Shown: positions 9,475 to 18,134 of the stretch, piece after piece | Numbering within the stretch: the first letter of the stretch is position 1 | Layout: each line of letters begins with the position of its first letter | Source: an uncultured Pelagibacteraceae bacterium | GTDB taxonomy: Bacteria > Pseudomonadota > Alphaproteobacteria > Pelagibacterales > Pelagibacteraceae | DNA length: 64,000 bases | Assembly (NCBI GenBank): GCA_902613065.1 | Contig: CACMFU010000007.1 | Location: forward strand, 1 to 64,000 | Direction of reading: 5' to 3' | Notes under the pieces: generated by a model | The model's input: only the letters and a program-made list of their open reading frames with translations | The model's database searches: none | Told to the model about the DNA's origin: nothing | Made by a program: the position numbers and the translations under genes

Positions 9475-9578
9475 AAAAAAAAAATTTTATAGCAAAAGAC
9501 CTATTCTCAAAGAAATATAAGAGTAAAATAGTCAAGCCTAAAAAAGGCAAAGGTAGTTTTAAAAGAAAAAAAAGTTAG
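9471..9578 (+). CDS. ArfA-like alternative ribosome-rescue factor, 35 aa
   Basis: A 35-codon frame starts with TTG at 9471, overlapping the upstream TGA, and stops with TAG at 9576-9578, one base before the next gene's end. The product has KDLFSKKYKSKIV followed by KPKKGKGSFKRKK. This strongly resembles the core of E. coli ArfA (LF, then KNKKGKGSYMRK), the part that enters the empty mRNA channel of stalled ribosomes and recruits RF2. The bacterial protein is normally about 55-72 residues; this one ends just after the KGKGS-basic motif. The start codon is uncertain (TTG is the best option), but the conserved core and exact fit between neighbours support a real gene. Confidence 0.75.
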   Translation: MKKKNFIAKDLFSKKYKSKIVKPKKGKGSFKRKKS

Positions 9579-10187
9579 TTATTTTAAAATATCAATATTA
9601 AAACTGATAACTATTCTATCTTCATCTGACTCATTCATACCCACAGAATGTGGAAGATAAGCTGGAAATAAAAGTAAGTCTCCTTCATTCGGTTTTATTT
9701 CAGCAATATTTTGGTTCAAATCAGTTTTTTTATCACTTACAGTAATCCTTTCCCTAGATATTAAATTTGGATTTGTCACCTTAAAAGATCCACAATTTTT
9801 TGGAGCTTGTACATAGTATGCCGCGCTCAAATAATTATTTGGGTGTGTATGCTCTAAGTTAAAATTATTTTTTCTATTTATAATTGCCCACATTTCAGTT
9901 AAATTTACTTTACCAGGCACATATTTCCATCCATATTCTTTAAATGTATCAGCAACATACATCTGTATAGAAATAAAAAATTTAAAAGGTGCTGCCTCTT
10001 TATCTTTTAAATTGAATGGTTTTGAGTGCCATCCACCCTGATTCGATCTAGCTACACCCTCTGGATCTAATTCATGAAGTTTATAAATATATTTTGACAA
10101 TTCTTCGTTATGTTTTTGGTAATTATTTAACTGATAATGGAATACAGGTTGAGGAAAATATTTAAATATATTTTTTGACAAGGTCAT
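9579..10187 (-). CDS. 2OG-Fe(II) oxygenase superfamily protein (TIGR02466-like)
   Basis: The 202-residue protein has the double-stranded beta-helix pattern of the TIGR02466 family: FNLEHTHPNNYLSAAYYV (metal ligands around His113/His115), then GDLLLFPAYLPHSV (His180) and RIVISFNID (Arg191, likely 2-oxoglutarate carboxylate binding). The substrate is unknown; related proteins are common in marine bacteria and phages. It directly follows the sugar-kinase gene with no gap, and is the last gene of the minus-strand run from grpE. Confidence 0.8.
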   Translation of the reverse strand: MTLSKNIFKYFPQPVFHYQLNNYQKHNEELSKYIYKLHELDPEGVARSNQGGWHSKPFNLKDKEAAPFKFFISIQMYVADTFKEYGWKYVPGKVNLTEMWAIINRKNNFNLEHTHPNNYLSAAYYVQAPKNCGSFKVTNPNLISRERITVSDKKTDLNQNIAEIKPNEGDLLLFPAYLPHSVGMNESDEDRIVISFNIDILK

Positions 10188-11117
10188 CTAAAGTCTTGCT
10201 CCAATTTGCTGAATCACTTTAGAGGACATTTCTTTACCTTTTTCTAAACATTCAATTGCACTAAAATTATTTAAATAACCATGTAAAAAACCTGCAGCAA
10301 ATAAATCACCTGCACCCGTGAGGTCTTTTATTTTTAAATTTTTTTCAATACCATTTTCTGTTATCTCATTATCTGATATTGAAATAGCACCTTTTTCGCC
10401 TCTAGTAATAACAATTAGCTTTTCTAAACTCTTACCAAACTCAATTACATCATTAAAATTTTTTGTATTTATTAATGACATCATTTCTTGTTCGTTCGCA
10501 AAAGTGATATCTAATTTATTTTTTACTAAATCTAAAAAATGAGGTTTATGTCTATCAACACAGAATTGATCTGATAAGGACATAGCAACTTTATTTGCGT
10601 TATTAATGGCTTTTTCGAATGCTTTTTTTGGCTGACCCTCGTCCCATAAATAACCTTCTAGAAAAATCATTTCAAATTTTTTTATAACATCAGAATTAAC
10701 ATCATTCTCATTAATTTTTCCCGCAGTGCCTAGATATGTACACATTGTCCTTTCAGAATCTGGAGTAACTAAAATTAAGCAAGTACCTGTCGGAAGCTTT
10801 TCTTTCTTCTTAGAGTAAATATATTCAACTTTCTCAGATTTTAACCCCTCTTCATATTTATTTCCTAAATCATCATCACTCACTTTGCCTATAAAACCTA
10901 CTTTATTTCCGAGTTGAGATAATCCAACAATGGAATTTGCTACTGATCCACCCGATATGGTTTTTTCTATATTTAGATTTGATAGCATTGATTGAAATTC
11001 ATTATCATCAAAAATAAGTTTCATAGTACCTTTTGTTAATTTATTTTTGATGATAAAGTTTTCATCAACTTTGCAAATTACATCCACAATTGCATTGCCT
11101 ATTCCTAAAATTTTCAC
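10188..11117 (-). CDS. PfkB-family carbohydrate/nucleoside kinase (adenosine kinase-like)
   Basis: I place the start at the GTG at 11115-11117, one base after the nth stop, which gives 309 residues beginning V/M-KILGIGNAIVD, the usual N-terminus. A longer frame from 11225 runs 36 codons into nth and is unlikely. PfkB signatures are visible: SGGSVANSI with GNKVGFIGKVSDDDLG near the N-terminus, and the C-terminal DLTGAGDLFAAGFL with the catalytic Asp and anion hole. Alphaproteobacterial relatives at this size are usually annotated as adenosine kinase or ribokinase-like; the phosphate acceptor cannot be settled from sequence. Confidence 0.85.
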   Translation of the reverse strand: MKILGIGNAIVDVICKVDENFIIKNKLTKGTMKLIFDDNEFQSMLSNLNIEKTISGGSVANSIVGLSQLGNKVGFIGKVSDDDLGNKYEEGLKSEKVEYIYSKKKEKLPTGTCLILVTPDSERTMCTYLGTAGKINENDVNSDVIKKFEMIFLEGYLWDEGQPKKAFEKAINNANKVAMSLSDQFCVDRHKPHFLDLVKNKLDITFANEQEMMSLINTKNFNDVIEFGKSLEKLIVITRGEKGAISISDNEITENGIEKNLKIKDLTGAGDLFAAGFLHGYLNNFSAIECLEKGKEMSSKVIQQIGARL

Positions 11118-11118
11118 C

Positions 11119-11772
11119 TTAAGCTTTCTTTGTTTTAATCGGTTTCTTTCTTTTAGGATAACAAGAAGTACAAATTTTACAAGAAATACCGTAACACTCT
11201 CTTGCTTTACAATATTCTCTTCCATAATAAATTATTTGAAGATGTAGCTTGTTCCAATATTTTTTTGGAAATAATCTCTTTAAATCTTCCTCTGTTTGGA
11301 CTACATTTTTTCCATTAGTTAAACCCCATCTTTGAGCAAGTCTATGAATGTGTGTATCTATTGGAAATGCAGGGAATCCAAAACCTTGAGACATAACAAC
11401 ACTTGCTGTTTTATGACCTACCCCTGGCAACTCCTCTAATTCTTCAAAAGTTCTAGGAACTTTGCCATTATATTTTTCAACTAATGTTTTTGAAAGATTG
11501 TAAACACTTTTAGCTTTAACTCTAAAAATGCCTATGCTTCTTATCAATTTTTCTATTTTTTTTCTTCCAAGCTTAACAAAATGCTCAGGTTTGTTGAATT
11601 TTGGATAAATATTTTTGGTAACATTATTAACATTTACATCTGTGCATTGAGCTGAAAGCAAAACAGATATTAATAGTGTGAATATATTTCTATGTTTTAA
11701 TGGTATTGGTGTTGTTGGATAAGTTTTGTTGAGTATTTTTAAAACTATTTTGGCTCTTTGCTCTTCATTCAT
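11119..11772 (-). CDS. nth: Endonuclease III (DNA glycosylase/AP lyase)
   Basis: The 217-residue base-excision enzyme has the helix-hairpin-helix LPGVGHKTASVV with catalytic Lys121 and the catalytic Asp139 in FPIDTHIHRL. The C-terminal [4Fe-4S] loop is unusual: cysteines are at 188, 193, 198, 201 and 204, whereas the canonical spacing would need 188, 195, 198 and 204 and position 195 is Gly. The ATG overlaps the dapB stop (TAATG), so translation is probably coupled. Confidence 0.95.
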   Translation of the reverse strand: MNEEQRAKIVLKILNKTYPTTPIPLKHRNIFTLLISVLLSAQCTDVNVNNVTKNIYPKFNKPEHFVKLGRKKIEKLIRSIGIFRVKAKSVYNLSKTLVEKYNGKVPRTFEELEELPGVGHKTASVVMSQGFGFPAFPIDTHIHRLAQRWGLTNGKNVVQTEEDLKRLFPKKYWNKLHLQIIYYGREYCKARECYGISCKICTSCYPKRKKPIKTKKA

Positions 11773-12548
11773 TATTTAAAATTCAAAAGATTTCTCATTG
11801 AATAAAGTCCAGGTTTTTTGTTCATCAGCCATTTTGCAGCAGTTATTGCTCCTTCAGAATATAAAGTCCTGTCAAAAGCTTCGTGGTTTAATGTTATTAT
11901 TTCTTTTCCACTTGAAAAAGTAACTTCATGTTCTCCAATAATTTCACCTCTTCTAATGGAATTAAAATTAATTTTATTTCCATAAGGAAACTTTTTTTTA
12001 TTTAAATATTTTTTTCCCATCATTTTATAAAAATCTTTATTTTTTCCAACAGCAATTCCTTTTCCAAGCATCAAAGCTGTACCTGATGGATGATCTTTTT
12101 TGTGCTTGTGATGTACTTCAAAAACTTTACTAAGGTAATTGTTACCAAGTGATGCTGATGTGATCTCGGTAAGATACATAAGCAGATTTATTCCAAGGCT
12201 CATATTTCCTGCTTTTAAAATTGGAATTTTTTTAGAAAACTTTTTTATTAAATCCTCCTCTTTTTTTGTAAAACCTGTTGTACCAATCACTACTTTTTTT
12301 TTAAGTTTTGTAGCTATTTTTAAAACTTCAAACGTACATTTTGGTATAGTGAAATCTATTATCACGTTAGCTTTACCTAGAGCTTTTTCAGTATTTAATT
12401 CTGGTTTAATCCCATTAATTTTTTTATTAATGAATCTATTTTCTGTAAGAGCAACCAACTTAGTAGACTTATCTTTTTTAGCAGATTTAATGAGCTGTTG
12501 ACCCATTCTTCCCATACATCCTGTTATGGCTAGATTAATTTTACCCAT
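11772..12548 (-). CDS. dapB: 4-hydroxy-tetrahydrodipicolinate reductase
   Basis: The 258-residue enzyme makes tetrahydrodipicolinate in the lysine/diaminopimelate pathway. Visible are the dinucleotide-binding GCMGRMGQ (residues 10-17), the VIDFT segment, the GTTGF loop and the substrate-binding HHKHKKDHPSGTA. Length is slightly below the usual 265-275. The lysA gene for the last step is in the same window at 58 kb. dapB sits 27 bp after dnaJ and overlaps nth, in one minus-strand run. Confidence 0.97.
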   Translation of the reverse strand: MGKINLAITGCMGRMGQQLIKSAKKDKSTKLVALTENRFINKKINGIKPELNTEKALGKANVIIDFTIPKCTFEVLKIATKLKKKVVIGTTGFTKKEEDLIKKFSKKIPILKAGNMSLGINLLMYLTEITSASLGNNYLSKVFEVHHKHKKDHPSGTALMLGKGIAVGKNKDFYKMMGKKYLNKKKFPYGNKINFNSIRRGEIIGEHEVTFSSGKEIITLNHEAFDRTLYSEGAITAAKWLMNKKPGLYSMRNLLNFK

Positions 12549-12575
12549 TATAATGGGTTAGATTAGCACTATTGA

Positions 12576-13700
12576 TTAGTTTTTCCAGAAACTTTTAGCT
12601 TTTTGAAAGAATTTTTTAATACTTGGATTAGACTTTTCATTTTCAATTTCTCTAAATTTTTCTAATAGTTCTTTTTGTTCTTTATTTAGTGATATTGGAA
12701 CTTCAGTTTGAACCTGCACATAAAGATCTCCAAAATCACCTCCTCTCATGTAAGGCATGCCTTTACCTCTCAGTCTAAATTGTTTACCACTTTGTGTTCC
12801 GGCTGGAATTTTAATTTTAGCTTTACCACCATCAATTGTTGGAATTTCAATTGATGTTCCAAGAGCAGCGTCTGCAATAGAAACAGGACATTCAAAAAAT
12901 AAGTTTTCATCGGATCTTTTAAATAAGTCGTGAGAATGAACATTAATAAATAAGTATAAATCACCACTACTACCACCTTTTGACCCAGCTTCACCTTTTC
13001 CTGAAAGTCTTATTCTGGTTCCATCATCTACCCCTTTTGGAATAGTAACTGATAATCTTTTTGAGGCCTGTTTTTTACCTTGTCCGCTACAACTAGAGCA
13101 AGGATGAGTAATTTCTTCTCCTGAACCAGCACATTGGGGGCATGTTTGTTGTACTGTAAAGAAACCTTGGCTTGATCTTACTTGCCCATGACCACCGCAC
13201 ACCGAGCATGCTCCAGCTTGATGACCAGGTTTTGAGCCTGACCCACTACAAGTGTCACATTTTTCAGATGTAGAGAATTTTATATCTTGTTTCTTTCCAG
13301 AGAAAGCCTCCTCCAAAGATATAGATAAATCATATCTTAAATCCGATCCTCTATTATTTGACCTTCTTGATCTACGGCTTCCACCAAAACCCTCTCCAAA
13401 AAAATCCTCAAAAATATCAGAAAAGTGATTTGAAAAATCAAAATTTCCAAATCCCCCTCTTCCACCTCCTCCATTTTCAAAAGCGGCGTGACCAAAATTA
13501 TCATAATTTTGTTTTCTCTCTGAATTAGATAGAACGTGGTAAGCTTCAGATGCTTCTTTAAATTTTTCTTCAGCACCTTTATCACCTTTATTCTTATCGG
13601 GGTGATACCTAACTGCGAGTTTTCTGTAAGCTGATTTTATTTGGTCTGCTGATGCGCTTTTATTAACACCTAAAACTTCGTAATAATCTCTTTTTGCCAT
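12576..13700 (-). CDS. dnaJ: Chaperone DnaJ (Hsp40)
   Basis: The 374-residue protein has the full type I DnaJ layout: J domain with HPD at residues 33-35, a Gly/Phe-rich linker ([13 protein letters not shown]), four CxxCxGxG zinc repeats ([32 protein letters not shown]) and the C-terminal substrate-binding domains. It stimulates DnaK ATPase and delivers clients. It lies 28 bp after dnaK in the order grpE-dnaK-dnaJ. Confidence 0.98.
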   Translation of the reverse strand: MAKRDYYEVLGVNKSASADQIKSAYRKLAVRYHPDKNKGDKGAEEKFKEASEAYHVLSNSERKQNYDNFGHAAFENGGGGRGGFGNFDFSNHFSDIFEDFFGEGFGGSRRSRRSNNRGSDLRYDLSISLEEAFSGKKQDIKFSTSEKCDTCSGSGSKPGHQAGACSVCGGHGQVRSSQGFFTVQQTCPQCAGSGEEITHPCSSCSGQGKKQASKRLSVTIPKGVDDGTRIRLSGKGEAGSKGGSSGDLYLFINVHSHDLFKRSDENLFFECPVSIADAALGTSIEIPTIDGGKAKIKIPAGTQSGKQFRLRGKGMPYMRGGDFGDLYVQVQTEVPISLNKEQKELLEKFREIENEKSNPSIKKFFQKAKSFWKN

Positions 13701-13728
13701 AACATGTTATAGACAAACAGTTGTTTTG

Positions 13729-15651
13729 TTAGGCGCTTTTTTCTTTGTTCTCGTCTTTTACTTCTTCAAAATCTGCATCAACAACGTTATCGTCTTTCGT
13801 TTCTTCTTTCTTTGCGTCTTTTGGAGCATCTTCAGGCTTTGCACTTTGTTGTGATTTATAAATTGCTTCGCCTAGTTTCATTGATGCTTGAACTAAATCT
13901 TGTGTTTTCTTTTTAATTTCTTCAACATTTGTCCCTTTAAGAGCATTTCTTAAATTTGCTGATGCGTCCTCAATAGCTTTTTTGTCTGCATCTGAAACTT
14001 TACTTCCATGCTCTTTTAAATTTTTTTCAGTTGAGTGAATCAATGTATCAGCTTGATTTCTTGCATCAACAGCTTCTCTTTTCTTTTTATCTTCCTCTTT
14101 ATTAGACTCAGCATCTTTTACCATTTGATTAATTTCTTCATCGCTTAATCCCCCAGATGCTTGAATTTGAATTTTTTGTTCTTTACCAGTTCCTTTGTCC
14201 TTGGCTGAGACATTAACAATACCATTTGCATCTATATCAAATGTCACTTCAATTTGTGGAACACCCCTTGGTGCTGGAGCTATGCCAACTAATTCAAAAT
14301 TTCCTAAAACTTTGTTATCTGATGCCATTTCTCTTTCACCCTGGAGAACTCTGATTGATACAGCGGGTTGATTATCTTCAGCGGTTGAAAATACTTGGCT
14401 CTTTTTTGTAGGAATTGTTGTATTTTTATCAATTAATTTTGTTGATACACCACCCAATGTTTCTATTCCTAAAGATAAAGGAGTTACATCTAAAAGTAAC
14501 ACATCTTTTACATCACCTTGTAATACTCCTGCTTGAATCGCTGCACCCATAGCAACAACCTCATCAGGATTTACTGATTTATTAGGATCTTTACCAAAGA
14601 AATTTTTTACTTCCTCTATAACTTTTGGCATTCTAGTCATACCACCAACTAGTACTATTTCATCAACTTCGCTTGCAGATAATCCCGCATCTTTGAGAGC
14701 AGTTTTGCAGGGTGGAATTGTTCTTGAAATCAGATCCTCTACTAATGCCTCTAGTTTAGCTCTGGTCATTTTCAAGTTAATATGTTTTGGTCCAGTTTTA
14801 TCTGCTGTTATGAATGGTAGATTTATTTCAGTTTGAGTTGCCGATGATAATTCTATTTTTGCTTTTTCTGCAGCCTCTTTAAGTCTTTGCAATGCTAATT
14901 TGTCAGATTTTAAATCAATACCATTTTCTTTTTTGAACTCTAATAAAAGGTAATCAACTATTGCATTGTCAAAATCCTCTCCACCTAAAAAAGTATCACC
15001 ATTCGTCGATTTTACCTCGAACACACCATCTCCTAATTCTAGAATTGAAACATCAAATGTTCCTCCACCTAAATCGTAGACAGCTATTTTTTTATTTGCT
15101 TTTTTATCTAAACCATAAGCTAGAGATGCTGCTGTTGGCTCATTTATAATTCTTAGAACTTCGAGACCAGCTATTTTACCAGCGTCTTTAGTAGCTTGTC
15201 TCTGAGCATCATTGAAATAAGCTGGGACGGTAATAACCGCTTGCTTAACCTCAGAACCCAAGTATTTTTCTGCAGTCTCTTTCATCTTTTGAAGTGTGAA
15301 AGCTGAAATTTGTGATGGTGAATATTTTTGGCCTTTTGCCTCAATCCATGCATCCCCTTTATCAGAATTAACTATTTTAAACGGAGCAGTCTCCACATCT
15401 TTTTTAACTGTTGGATCATCAAAATTTCTTCCAATTAATCTTTTAACTGCAAATATAGTATTTTCTGGATTTGTAACAGCTTGTCTTTTTGCAGGTTGAC
15501 CTATTAATTTTTCACCTTCATCTGTAAATGCAACAACTGATGGTGTTGTTCTTGCTCCTTCAGCATTTTCTAAAACCTTTGCTTGTGTTCCTTCCATAAC
15601 TGCCACACAAGAATTTGTTGTTCCTAAATCAATTCCTATAACTTTACTCAT
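13729..15651 (-). CDS. dnaK: Chaperone DnaK (Hsp70)
   Basis: The 640-residue Hsp70 starts with [17 protein letters not shown] and has the [12 protein letters not shown] and [10 protein letters not shown] phosphate/adenosine motifs, the [15 protein letters not shown] linker and a C-terminal acidic tail. Length is standard. A good RBS (TAGGA) precedes the ATG. It lies 61 bp after grpE and before dnaJ. No hrcA gene or recognisable CIRCE element is present nearby, so heat-shock sigma control is more likely than HrcA repression. Confidence 0.99.
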   Translation of the reverse strand: MSKVIGIDLGTTNSCVAVMEGTQAKVLENAEGARTTPSVVAFTDEGEKLIGQPAKRQAVTNPENTIFAVKRLIGRNFDDPTVKKDVETAPFKIVNSDKGDAWIEAKGQKYSPSQISAFTLQKMKETAEKYLGSEVKQAVITVPAYFNDAQRQATKDAGKIAGLEVLRIINEPTAASLAYGLDKKANKKIAVYDLGGGTFDVSILELGDGVFEVKSTNGDTFLGGEDFDNAIVDYLLLEFKKENGIDLKSDKLALQRLKEAAEKAKIELSSATQTEINLPFITADKTGPKHINLKMTRAKLEALVEDLISRTIPPCKTALKDAGLSASEVDEIVLVGGMTRMPKVIEEVKNFFGKDPNKSVNPDEVVAMGAAIQAGVLQGDVKDVLLLDVTPLSLGIETLGGVSTKLIDKNTTIPTKKSQVFSTAEDNQPAVSIRVLQGEREMASDNKVLGNFELVGIAPAPRGVPQIEVTFDIDANGIVNVSAKDKGTGKEQKIQIQASGGLSDEEINQMVKDAESNKEEDKKKREAVDARNQADTLIHSTEKNLKEHGSKVSDADKKAIEDASANLRNALKGTNVEEIKKKTQDLVQASMKLGEAIYKSQQSAKPEDAPKDAKKEETKDDNVVDADFEEVKDENKEKSA

Positions 15652-15671
15652 AAAATATCCTATTCTGTGCT

Positions 15672-15699
15672 CATATAAGTGTTAATTTTACAACTACAA
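15672..15699 (-). promoter_or_regulatory. Possible promoter between grpE and dnaK
   Basis: On the minus strand TTGTAG (15694-15699) and TATATG (15672-15677) are spaced by 16 bp in the 61-bp gap, leaving about 20 bp to the dnaK start with its TAGGA ribosome-binding site. It could be a sigma-32 or housekeeping promoter giving extra dnaK expression. The match is weak and could be chance in AT-rich DNA. Confidence 0.3.
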
Positions 15700-15712
15700 C
15701 CGTTATAAATAA

Positions 15713-16351
15713 TTAATTTTTTGCCTCTTTTTCCTGATTTTCTTGGTTTTTTTCGTTATTCTGTTCCTCTTTAACTTTTTTTTTTGATACGGCCACTAAT
15801 GAAGGTCTTAGCAACCTATCCTTCATCATAAATCCTTTTTGAATTTCCTGAACTATTGTGCCTTGATCCTTGGCATCATCTTCTACTTCCATCATAGCCT
15901 GATGTAAATTTGGATCTAGTTTTTCGTTAATTGCTTTAATTGGCTCAATGTTATTTTTTTTGAAAATTGAAATCATATCTTTATTAATAATATTTATATG
16001 ATCTATTAATTTTTTTAGCGTGTTCTTATCTTTTATATTTTCATCACTTTCCAGTGTTTGTTTTGATCTCTCTAAATTATCTAGAATGTTAAGAGCTTCT
16101 CTTGCAAATGAAAATCCTCCATATTCAAAAGCTTCATCTTTCTCTTTTTCAAATCGTCTTCTCTGGTTTTCCATTTCAGCAAATGTTCTAGCAACTTTAT
16201 CTTTAAGATTTGCAATTTCATCTTCAGGTGAAAGCTGTTCCTCTTTTTCTTTTTTATCGGTTTCCTCAGAAGCCTGTTTATCTGCACTTAGCTCTGAATT
16301 TTCATCTTTTAAATTTTGATTCTCTTTATTTTGCGATTCTTCTTTTTCCAT
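15713..16351 (-). CDS. grpE: Nucleotide exchange factor GrpE
   Basis: The 212-residue protein has a long acidic, coiled-coil N-terminus and the GrpE core: the RTFAEMENQRRRFEKEK segment, LDNLERS, and the C-terminal beta-domain with HQAMMEVE and GFMMKDRLLRPSLVAV. It releases ADP from DnaK. It heads the grpE-dnaK-dnaJ group. No Shine-Dalgarno is visible before the ATG, and a promoter-like pair ends only about 8 bp from it. Confidence 0.96.
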   Translation of the reverse strand: MEKEESQNKENQNLKDENSELSADKQASEETDKKEKEEQLSPEDEIANLKDKVARTFAEMENQRRRFEKEKDEAFEYGGFSFAREALNILDNLERSKQTLESDENIKDKNTLKKLIDHINIINKDMISIFKKNNIEPIKAINEKLDPNLHQAMMEVEDDAKDQGTIVQEIQKGFMMKDRLLRPSLVAVSKKKVKEEQNNEKNQENQEKEAKN

Positions 16352-16359
16352 TAAAGTCT

Positions 16360-16387
16360 ATATGGTAAGAAATTCATGAAATTCTAG
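16360..16387 (-). promoter_or_regulatory. Sigma-32 (RpoH)-like promoter of grpE
   Basis: Reading the minus strand, CTAGAA (16382-16387) and CCATAT (16360-16365) are 16 bp apart. They resemble the heat-shock pattern CTTGAA ... CCCCATnT. Position, just ahead of the chaperone operon, supports it. The start point would be 2-3 nt from the grpE ATG, so the mRNA would be nearly leaderless. The -35 element directly abuts the divergent rdgB start. Confidence 0.45.
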
Positions 16388-16990
16388 ATGTTAAAAAAAA
16401 AAAATAAAGAAATCGTAGTAGGCTCAAATAATGAAGGAAAAATAAAAGAAATAAAAGATTTACTGCCAAAATACTATATTATTACCTCTCCAAAGGACTA
16501 TAGTTTAAAAAGCCCTAAAGAAAATGGAGATACTTTTCTTAAAAATTCTTTGATTAAAGCTAAGTATTTTTCAAAAAAAACAAAAAAAATTTGTATTGCT
16601 GATGATTCTGGGCTTGAAATTGACTTGCTAAATAATCAACCAGGTATTTATTCAGCAAGATGGGGTGGAAAAAAAGGTAATTTTAATTTGGCTATATCCA
16701 AAGTATATCAAAAGCTATCGAAGGTAGACACAAACTGGAAGTTAAAAAAGATTAAAGCAAGATTTATTTGTGCATTAACTATTTATGGTTTAAAAAAAAA
16801 TCCGATTCAATCTCTAGGGATTGTTAACGGTAGAATATCAAAAAAGAAAATTGGAAATAAAGGTTTTGGCTATGATCCAATTTTTATTCCCGAAAGTAAA
16901 AGATTGACATTTGGTCAAATGAGTCAAAAGTTAAAATTTAAAAATGATCACCGGGCAAAAGCTTTTAAAAAAATTAAAAAATTTCTTTAA
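16388..16990 (+). CDS. rdgB: XTP/dITP diphosphatase (RdgB/HAM1)
   Basis: The 200-residue house-cleaning enzyme hydrolyses dITP/XTP. Motifs seen are VVGSNNEGKIKEI at the N-terminus, IADDSGLEIDLLNNQPGIYSAR (substrate and metal site), and the C-terminal GFGYDPIF with DHRAKAF. In many alphaproteobacteria rdgB sits beside hrcA-grpE; here it is divergent from grpE with 36 bp between starts and hrcA is absent. Its 3' end overlaps the next gene by 17 nt tail to tail. Confidence 0.96.
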   Translation: MLKKKNKEIVVGSNNEGKIKEIKDLLPKYYIITSPKDYSLKSPKENGDTFLKNSLIKAKYFSKKTKKICIADDSGLEIDLLNNQPGIYSARWGGKKGNFNLAISKVYQKLSKVDTNWKLKKIKARFICALTIYGLKKNPIQSLGIVNGRISKKKIGNKGFGYDPIFIPESKRLTFGQMSQKLKFKNDHRAKAFKKIKKFL

Positions 16991-18131
16991 AATTTTTATC
17001 TTGTATTTCATAAAAGTTTAATTGATGGGTGATTGTTTTTTTATTTATTTCGAAGATTCCAATTTTTCCTTTAAATTTATTTTGCTTAATAAATAAATTT
17101 TCATTAGTTTTAAAATCGTTATTAATTAGCAAATAGTAAACCAAACCTATTAGGTCATAACTTAAAAAAGAAATTTGATTTGGTGTATTTTTAAAGTTTT
17201 GAATGTATTCTTTTTGAAATATTTCATAATTATCTTTATTTATTGATGGAAAATATATTGGATGCAATGATGTTTCTTTTAAAAGACTTGCATCAAACCA
17301 TTGATTCAATGTTAAGTATTTAATTCTTTCTGAAGAGACATCGGTATATAATAATGATGTGGCGACACTTTTTAGACTTTCACCAAAATCAGCAATTATT
17401 ACTGAGTCAAAATTAATAAAACCTAAAGTATCTTTTTTTTTTAATTTATCTATTTTTTTCTTCTTATTCAATGTATTTGAATTTTCTATTCTTTTAATTT
17501 CGTTTTCTAAATTTTGTTTTCTTTGTTGATATCTTGTTAAATCTTCTATTTGCTTTGTTAGCAATGTTGGATCTTTGCTATATATAAATTTTTCTTTTAA
17601 TATTAAATTCGATTTCTTAATAGCTTCTTCAATTTCTCTTTTATACTCTGTTTCAGGAATTAAAAATATTGTATTTTTTAAATTATTTTCACTTAAATAT
17701 TTTTTAATTGTATTTATTTGTGATATTGCATTTACTCCTGCAGAAATTACATTTTTTGGATTATTTCTAATTTTGTTTGTAAAAGATAGAAATGTTACTT
17801 CATTTAATTCATCTAAGTACTTATTACTCTCGTTGTATACTGGTCCAATAATTATTTTTACACCATTATTGTAAAGTTCATTTGATACTTTCAGTGCATC
17901 TATCGGGTTTGCTTTGGTATCTTTAGGTATTATTGTTATTCTGTCATCATTAATTTTATTTAACGCCATTCTTGTAGATTTAAGAATTGAATTACCAATA
18001 TAAGAGTATTCACCTGATAGAGGTACTATTAAACCTATCTTAACTTTATCTTCCGATACCGCTTTAAGTTGAGATAAAACGATTATAAGAAAAACTTTTA
18101 AAATTATGATATATAATTTCCTCATCGTCAT
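16974..18131 (-). CDS. LpoA/YraM-like penicillin-binding protein activator
   Basis: The 385-residue protein has a signal peptide and a periplasmic-binding fold (VKIGLIVPLSGEYSYIGNSILKSTRMAL). This is the Peripla_BP_6-type fold of the alphaproteobacterial penicillin-binding protein activators related to the C-terminal half of LpoA. It is next to and divergent from rsmI, with a BON lipoprotein beyond, matching the E. coli order lpoA / rsmI ... dolP, which supports this call over an amino-acid ABC binding protein. No ABC permease genes are near. The start may be at the second Met (18125). A coiled-coil-like Lys/Glu stretch lies around residues 200-235. Confidence 0.75.
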   Translation of the reverse strand: MTMRKLYIIILKVFLIIVLSQLKAVSEDKVKIGLIVPLSGEYSYIGNSILKSTRMALNKINDDRITIIPKDTKANPIDALKVSNELYNNGVKIIIGPVYNESNKYLDELNEVTFLSFTNKIRNNPKNVISAGVNAISQINTIKKYLSENNLKNTIFLIPETEYKREIEEAIKKSNLILKEKFIYSKDPTLLTKQIEDLTRYQQRKQNLENEIKRIENSNTLNKKKKIDKLKKKDTLGFINFDSVIIADFGESLKSVATSLLYTDVSSERIKYLTLNQWFDASLLKETSLHPIYFPSINKDNYEIFQKEYIQNFKNTPNQISFLSYDLIGLVYYLLINNDFKTNENLFIKQNKFKGKIGIFEINKKTITHQLNFYEIQDKNFKEIF

Positions 18132-18134
18132 TAA

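Noticed and set aside
10188..11225. 345-residue version of the PfkB-family kinase
   Set aside because: The first 36 codons run through the end of nth; the GTG at 11117 gives the conserved N-terminus right after the nth stop.
12139..12501. 120-codon open frame antisense to dapB
   Set aside because: dapB is a clear full-length enzyme on the other strand; the antisense product is hydrophobic low-complexity with no recognisable domain. The same applies to other antisense frames, for example 16020-16319 and 58913-59311.
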